Source: Streptomyces sp. A1277 (GTDB lineage Bacteria; Actinomycetota; Actinomycetes; Streptomycetales; Streptomycetaceae). Taken from it: a stretch of DNA of 64,000 nt. Within the stretch, counting starts at the first letter, position 1. Every line of letters begins with the position of its first letter. This document shows, in pieces, positions 59,972-64,000 of the stretch. The DNA is taken from assembly GCF_004795015.1 (NCBI RefSeq), contig NZ_SSBI01000023.1, forward strand, positions 1 through 64,000, in the 5' to 3' direction. The translations under genes were made by a program, and so were the position numbers. Below the pieces are notes generated by a model. That model saw nothing but the letters and a program-made list of their open reading frames with translations, had not been told where the DNA came from and searched no databases.

Positions 59972-59995
59972 AAATCCTCCAGTGGCGGGTGTCGT

Positions 59996-60072
59996 CGGGG
60001 GGAGGGGAGAAGGTGATGCGGTGGGGACGGGGGCGCGGGGAGGGAAGACAGGGGGCCGGGGGCGCGGCCCCG
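59996..60072 (+). other. G-rich intergenic tract between GH10 and GH48 genes
   Basis: The + strand (template for these genes) has many runs of three to six G with short loops. The part near the GH10 stop also forms a CCGGGG/CCCCGG hairpin in the mRNA sense. No CebR-type operator is present. Confidence 0.6.
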
Positions 60073-60074
60073 GG

Positions 60075-61613
60075 TCAGGGCTCGATGCCCCAGATCAGGT
60101 CGCCGGCGGCGTACACGGTGATCTTCGAGGCGTCCGCGTACGAGGTGCCGGTGCCGTGGCTGTAGTCGTCCGACTCGTCGAAGTTCGACCAGTCCGTCTT
60201 GCTCAGGCGCAGCTGGATCTCGCCGGTCGACGCCCCCGGGGCCAGGGTGCCGCTCGCGAAGCCCACTTCGAGGTAGTGGTCGGCCCCGGCCTTGGGTGTG
60301 CTCGCCGTGACCACCCGGTGGGTGACCGTGGAGCAGCCGAGGGGCGACCAGTCGCACCAACTGCCGTATGCAGTGGCGCCGTTGTCGCCGGAGAACCAGT
60401 AGCGGACGGTCACCGAAGGCAGGCTCACCGCGCTGGTGCCGGTGTTCACGAGTTGGAGGCCGGGCTTGATCTGGTTGTCACCGGCCGAGGTGTCGTTGCT
60501 GCGGTACTGCACCTTCAGCGCGCCCGGGGTGGAGCCGTCGTCGCCCCCGTCCGCCTCGCCGCCCAGCGCGACGCGCACGGCGTCGTAGGCGGGCTTCGGG
60601 GTCAGGTTGTCGTCGTACAGGTTGGCGGCGCCCTCGCCCGGGAAGGTGCTCGACACCCAGGAGTACTTGTCGGTGTAGTCCCAGATGGTGATGCCGACGC
60701 AGCGCTCGACGGCGAGGCAGGCGTCGACCGCCTGTGCGTAGTACGAGGACTGGGTGGCGAGCTTGGCGGTATCGGCCGGAAGTTGCATGCGCACGTCAAG
60801 TTCAGTGACGGCCACATCGAGGCCGAGATCGGCGAACCGCTGCATGTTCGCCCGCATCTGGTACGGGAAGCCGTACTGGATCGCCAGGTGCGCCTGCATC
60901 CCGACCCCGTCGAGCGGTACGCCTTCGGCGAGCAGCTCGCTCACCAGGTTGTACATGGCGTCGCTCTTCGCGCCCTTGCCCTCGATGTTGTAGTCGTTGA
61001 TGTAGAGCTTGGCGTCCGGGTCTGCGGCGTGGGCCGCGCGCAGGGCGGTGGCGATGTAGTCGCTGCCCATCGACGTGTAGAACGGGCTGGTGCGGAAGGT
61101 GCCGTCCTCGTTGAACGGCTCGTTCACCACGTCCCAGGCGGCGACCTCACCGCGGAAGTGGGTGGCCTCCGCAGTGATGTGGTCGGTCATGGCCGTCTCC
61201 ACCTGCGCGGCCGGCAGCGAGTCGACCCAGCCGGGCAGCTGGCTGTGCCAGACCAGGGTGTGGCCGCGCACGGTCTGGCCGTGCTGCTGGGCGAAGTCGG
61301 TGATCACGTCGCCCTTGGCGAAGTTGAACCGGCCCCGTACGGGCTCGGTGGTGTCCCACTTCATGGAGTTGCCCGGGGTGATCTGCCCGAACTCGGAGCC
61401 GAGGATCGCCGCATAGGCGGCGTCGGACAGCTCGGGGTTGTCGGTGGCGGAACCGAAATACCTGCCCCGGGCGGCGGCGAGGTCGTGCAGTGTGCTCTGC
61501 GGGGCCGCTGACGCCGGCCCGCCCGCCAGGCCGCTGGCAAGGGCGAGGGCGCCGACCAGGAGGGCCGGGAGTCCCCCGGGGCGACGGGGCCTACAGCGCT
61601 TCACCAAGCTCAT
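60075..61613 (-). CDS. Secreted GH10 endo-1,4-beta-xylanase with CBM3
   Basis: 512 residues. Signal peptide at about 1-37 ('PALLVGALALASGLAGGPAS'). GH10 domain at about 40-345: 'NSMKWDTTEPVRGRFNFAKG', 'GHTLVWHSQLPGWV', acid/base Glu in 'WDVVNEPFNEDG', nucleophile Glu in 'VAVTELDVRMQ'. A short linker and a C-terminal CBM3 (about 360-512, 'ALKVQYRSNDTSAGDNQIKP') follow. It cleaves xylan backbones outside the cell. The start at 61613 has AGAGGAAGG upstream. First gene after the CebR operator. Confidence 0.96.
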   Translation of the reverse strand: MSLVKRCRPRRPGGLPALLVGALALASGLAGGPASAAPQSTLHDLAAARGRYFGSATDNPELSDAAYAAILGSEFGQITPGNSMKWDTTEPVRGRFNFAKGDVITDFAQQHGQTVRGHTLVWHSQLPGWVDSLPAAQVETAMTDHITAEATHFRGEVAAWDVVNEPFNEDGTFRTSPFYTSMGSDYIATALRAAHAADPDAKLYINDYNIEGKGAKSDAMYNLVSELLAEGVPLDGVGMQAHLAIQYGFPYQMRANMQRFADLGLDVAVTELDVRMQLPADTAKLATQSSYYAQAVDACLAVERCVGITIWDYTDKYSWVSSTFPGEGAANLYDDNLTPKPAYDAVRVALGGEADGGDDGSTPGALKVQYRSNDTSAGDNQIKPGLQLVNTGTSAVSLPSVTVRYWFSGDNGATAYGSWCDWSPLGCSTVTHRVVTASTPKAGADHYLEVGFASGTLAPGASTGEIQLRLSKTDWSNFDESDDYSHGTGTSYADASKITVYAAGDLIWGIEP

Positions 61614-61739
61614 GACGAACGCCTTCCTCTGCCGGGCAGCGTGGCACGTCACGGGGAGCGCGGCTGCGCCCCGCAACGCCCTTGCCGCCGAACGGCGTTG
61701 GGGGAGAAGGGAGGGGGTGGAGTGTGCAAGTCTTGATTG

Positions 61740-61753
61740 TGGGAGCGCTCCCA
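61740..61753. promoter_or_regulatory. CebR operator
   Basis: TGGGAGCGCTCCCA, the exact 14-bp palindrome bound by the cellobiose-responsive LacI-type repressor CebR. It is 127 bp upstream of the GH10 start. On the minus strand a TTGACA (61776-61781) precedes it by 22 bp, so the operator covers the -10/start area of a likely promoter. Confidence 0.92.
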
Positions 61754-61781
61754 AGGTGGCGTGGCGACAGGCACCTGTCAA

Positions 61782-62669
61782 GAGTCAAATCGCAACTGGC
61801 TTACGGGTGTGTGAACGCGGCCATGCGCCGAACGGGCCCGTCGCGCAGCATTGTTGACGCCCGGACGAGCAGCGGCCGGCTCCCGCCGAAGAGCGCGTCG
61901 CCGCCCCTTCGCGCCGGCGGTCGCGGACGCCTGCGGGAGGAGCACCCTGAGCCTGCCCGAAGCATTCGCGATCGCACGCGTGCGGGCCGTGCGTGGGTGC
62001 TCGGGTGGCCGCCGTCGTGGTGCGTCGGAGTACACGGGCGGTGACCGATGGTGAAATCGGCCCTTCGCTGTGAGGCCGCCGACGCAAGGCGGTCCGCTGT
62101 CCCGGGCCTGGAGTGAAGAGGCGGCGCAGCGACGTGATAAGCGTGGTCGAGCGCTGCACCCGGGGGCCGCGCGCACGTGGGAAGTGGGCGGTCGTCCGTG
62201 TGCGCATGCTGACGAAGAGTGACGGAAGGCGGCCGTGATATGCGAGGTGCGAGCGAGCCGTTCGCGGCGTCCGGAAGCCCTTGCCGCCGTGCGCGAAGGT
62301 GTACGCCCGGTGCTGCCGCGCAGGTCCTTGGAGGAGTCCGGCGAGGCGCTGCGCGAGCCTCGGCCGCCCGATCGCGAACGGGCGCTCCGGGGTTTGGGCG
62401 CGGAGCGGGGGCGGACGGATATGAGCCCGCCGGCCGGCCGCCGTATACGCCCGTTCACCCCGGCGTCACGTCGCACGGGGCGAGGCGAGGCCACCGCGGA
62501 CGCCGTCGCGGGCAGTCGGCGCACCCGGCCACACCCGGCGGCCGGCGCGCCCGGCCACCGGCGCACCCGGCCACCGGCACACCCGCCCATCAACCTTGCC
62601 GGGGTGGTCGGCGCCCACACCGCCCGGACGCCATGCAGCGAAACGAGGTGTCGGAGCCGCTGCCCCGGC
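61782..62669. other. About 0.9 kb without a recognisable gene
   Basis: Long open frames exist on both strands because of high GC, but none has normal third-position bias, domain content or a ribosome-binding site. The only structure noticed is a 16-bp tandem repeat at 62544-62591. A decayed gene cannot be ruled out. Confidence 0.6.
62544..62591. repeat. 16-bp tandem repeat, three units
   Basis: Units at 62544, 62560 and 62576, consensus GGCGCACCCGGCCACC; a further partial copy begins at 62518. Confidence 0.8.
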
Positions 62670-62828
62670 TCAGGTCTCCCGGGTCGCGGCCATCCCTATG
62701 GTGATCAGCCCCAGCAGCACCCAGCCGAACCAGAGCCAGCCGTTGCTCCCCAGGGCCACCGTGTAGGCGGTCACCGCCACCAGAGCGCCTGCGGTGAGCA
62801 TTCCCATCGTCTTCGTGGATCCGGACAT
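62670..62828 (-). CDS. Small membrane protein, 52 residues
   Basis: 52 residues with two hydrophobic helices (about 8-25, 'MGMLTAGALVAVTAYTVAL', and 31-48, 'WLWFGWVLLGLITIGMAA') joined by GSNG. GGAGGG lies 8 bp before the ATG. It begins 66 bp after the CtaG-like gene on the same strand, so it is probably co-transcribed and may belong to the respiratory or copper context. It is too short for most ORF finders. No family recognised. Confidence 0.78.
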   Translation of the reverse strand: MSGSTKTMGMLTAGALVAVTAYTVALGSNGWLWFGWVLLGLITIGMAATRET

Positions 62829-62894
62829 GCGCGCACCCTCCTCGTCGGCCGCGCGGCCGTAAAGGCCATCGTCACCCGGAAGGGGGGTCCGCCG

Positions 62895-63845
62895 CTACTG
62901 TCCGCGCGCCTGCAACGACGCGAGATACGCGTTGTACGCAAGCAGCTCCTGGTCCCCGTCCCGGTCCGCGGCCCGGTCCGAGCGCTTCGCCGTCCGCTGC
63001 TCCGAGCGGTACCACTGGAACACCAGGGCCACCAGTACCAGCACCGAGGGGATCTCGCTGAACGCCCAGGCGATGCCGCCCGCCGCGCTCTGGTCGGACA
63101 GGGCGTCGATGCCGAGCGAGACCGGAGGGTTCTCGTACACCTCCACCATCGGCTGGGACGCCATCATCAGCGCGATCCCGAAGAACGCGTGGAACGGCAT
63201 CCCGGCGAACAGCTCCAGCATCCGCATCACATAACCGGGGCGGTGCGGCCCGGGGTCCACGCCCATGATCGGCCAGAAGAAGAACAGGCCGACCGCGAGG
63301 AAGTGGACCATCATCGCCAGGTGCCCGGTCGTCGAGCCCATCAGATAGTCGAAGAGCGGAGTGAAGTACAAGGCGTACAGGCTGGCGATGAACAGCGGGA
63401 TCGTGAAGGCGGGATGCGTGACGACCTTCATGTACCGGCTGTGCAGCAGCATCAGGAGCAGCTCGCGCGGCCCCTTCGAACCACGCCGCGCGACCGGCAG
63501 CGCGCGCAGCGCGAGCGTCACGGGCGCCCCCAGCAGCAACAGGATCGGCGACAGCATGCTGATCACCATGTGCTGCACCATGTGCACGCTGAACATGACC
63601 ATGCCGTAGTCGTTGAGCCGGGTGCACATCACCAGGGCGATGGTCAGCACACCGACGACGAACACGACCGTGCGGCCCACCGGCCACTCGTCCCCGCGCC
63701 TGCGCAGCCGCAGCACCCCGTACCCGTACAGCAGCACGGCGAGGACGCAGCCGGTCAGGAAGAACGGGTCCGCGGAGAACTGGAGCCCGCGTCCCAGCGT
63801 GAACGGCGGCAGGTCCATGTTCATGCCGTGCCCGCTGTGATCCAT
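62895..63845 (-). CDS. CtaG-like cytochrome c oxidase assembly membrane protein
   Basis: 316 residues, caa3_CtaG family: seven or more transmembrane helices with conserved His in 'MFSVHMVQHMVISMLSPILL' and 'HPAFTIPLFIASLYALYFTP', and 'GHLAMMVHFLAVGLFFFWPI'. The N-terminus MDHSGHGMNMD is rich in Met and His, as expected for a copper-handling site outside the membrane. It aids copper insertion or assembly of cytochrome c oxidase. A 52-residue membrane protein follows on the same strand. Confidence 0.92.
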   Translation of the reverse strand: MDHSGHGMNMDLPPFTLGRGLQFSADPFFLTGCVLAVLLYGYGVLRLRRRGDEWPVGRTVVFVVGVLTIALVMCTRLNDYGMVMFSVHMVQHMVISMLSPILLLLGAPVTLALRALPVARRGSKGPRELLLMLLHSRYMKVVTHPAFTIPLFIASLYALYFTPLFDYLMGSTTGHLAMMVHFLAVGLFFFWPIMGVDPGPHRPGYVMRMLELFAGMPFHAFFGIALMMASQPMVEVYENPPVSLGIDALSDQSAAGGIAWAFSEIPSVLVLVALVFQWYRSEQRTAKRSDRAADRDGDQELLAYNAYLASLQARGQ

Positions 63846-63914
63846 CTGTTCACTCCCGAGGGGAACGCCGGGACGTCCCTGTTTCGTGCTGGTTGTCCCG
63901 ACCAGAGTAGAACC

Positions 63915-63942
63915 GCCCCCGGCCGCGGATGCGGCCGGGGGC
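63915..63942 (-). terminator. Strong terminator hairpin
   Basis: Perfect 12-bp arms (GCCCCCGGCCGC/GCGGCCGGGGGC) with a GGAT loop, 22 bp after the stop of the partial gene at the window end. Confidence 0.85.
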
Positions 63943-63963
63943 AGTCTCGGGTCGTGGTGTCGC

Positions 63964-64000
63964 TCAGAGCACGCACTCCGCCTCGGAGTACCGCTCGGCC
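63964..64000 (-). CDS. 3' end of an unidentified gene running off the window
   Basis: Twelve codons including the stop are visible; the encoded C-terminus reads AERYSEAECVL. The frame is supported by GC-rich third positions and the terminator that follows. Too little is present to name it. Confidence 0.5.
   Translation of the reverse strand, partial: AERYSEAECVL

Noticed and set aside
61778..62620. 280-codon open frame upstream of the xylanase
   Set aside because: Arg/Ser/Pro-rich low-complexity translation, no ribosome-binding site, and it includes the promoter side of the CebR operator region.
1..64000. Prophage, integrative element or biosynthetic gene cluster
   Set aside because: No integrase, transposase, attachment-site duplication, PKS, NRPS or terpene synthase genes; the single P450 stands alone.

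Overview
The window is high-GC (about 70 percent or more) actinobacterial chromosome, almost certainly Streptomyces. The gene set fits: a helix-turn-helix/DUF397/HATPase trio, a ROK regulator, a MocR regulator, two Lrp/AsnC regulators, bioF opposite bioB-A-D, a CebR-type operator and a c-di-AMP (ydaO) riboswitch before a NlpC/P60 hydrolase. GTG and TTG starts and apparently leaderless genes are frequent. I see no rRNA, tRNA, CRISPR array, integrase or insertion sequence.

Layout. 0-9.5 kb: metabolic and housekeeping genes (polyamine-synthase-like methyltransferase, MFS exporter, anchored Q/P-rich protein, thioesterase, DedA, gamma-carbonic anhydrase, hexapeptide acyltransferase, EamA permease with a divergent XRE-cupin regulator, YbaK-like deacylase, CoA-binding protein, YigZ). 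9.5-13.7 kb: sbcD-sbcC. 13.7-19.8 kb: two Lrp regulators, rhodanese, DUF885 hydrolase, a trans-sulfuration enzyme and a membrane-anchored ACT-GNAT acetyltransferase. 20-24 kb: a coupled SWIM-finger/DUF6493 pair. 24-30 kb: MocR with EamA, alpha/beta hydrolase, a GntR/HutC regulator with a DasR-box-like palindrome, and a ROK regulator. 30-34 kb: two-component system divergent from an ABC exporter. 34-43.5 kb: methyltransferase, purB-mug, GDSL hydrolase, two CNNM proteins, GNAT, P450 and a methyltransferase pseudogene. 43.5-48 kb: biotin locus. 48-53 kb: WhiJ-type trio, riboswitch-controlled NlpC/P60, a degenerate ClpP divergent from an orphan Phd/YefM antitoxin, and an acyltransferase. 53-62 kb: a sigma factor fused through a membrane helix to an extracellular CAP domain, then GH10, GH48 and GH6 enzymes that all carry C-terminal CBM3 modules. 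62.6-64 kb: a 52-residue membrane protein and a CtaG-like protein.

How the parts may work together. The three glycoside hydrolases look like one plant-cell-wall regulon: xylanase, GH48 and GH6 cellulases lie head to tail behind the only CebR-type operator I found. The ClpP-like protein has Ser where the catalytic His should be, and shares a 96-bp intergenic region with an antitoxin gene that has a TGTACA-type operator and no toxin beside it. The sigma-zinc finger-membrane-CAP fusion could couple an outside signal directly to transcription.

A recurring oddity is short tandem DNA repeats (units of 7, 15, 16, 18, 19, 20 and 29 bp) in or beside gene ends, plus two G-rich intergenic tracts. Start positions below were chosen by ribosome-binding sites, overlaps and family length. 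Domain calls come from reading the translated sequence, without database searches.
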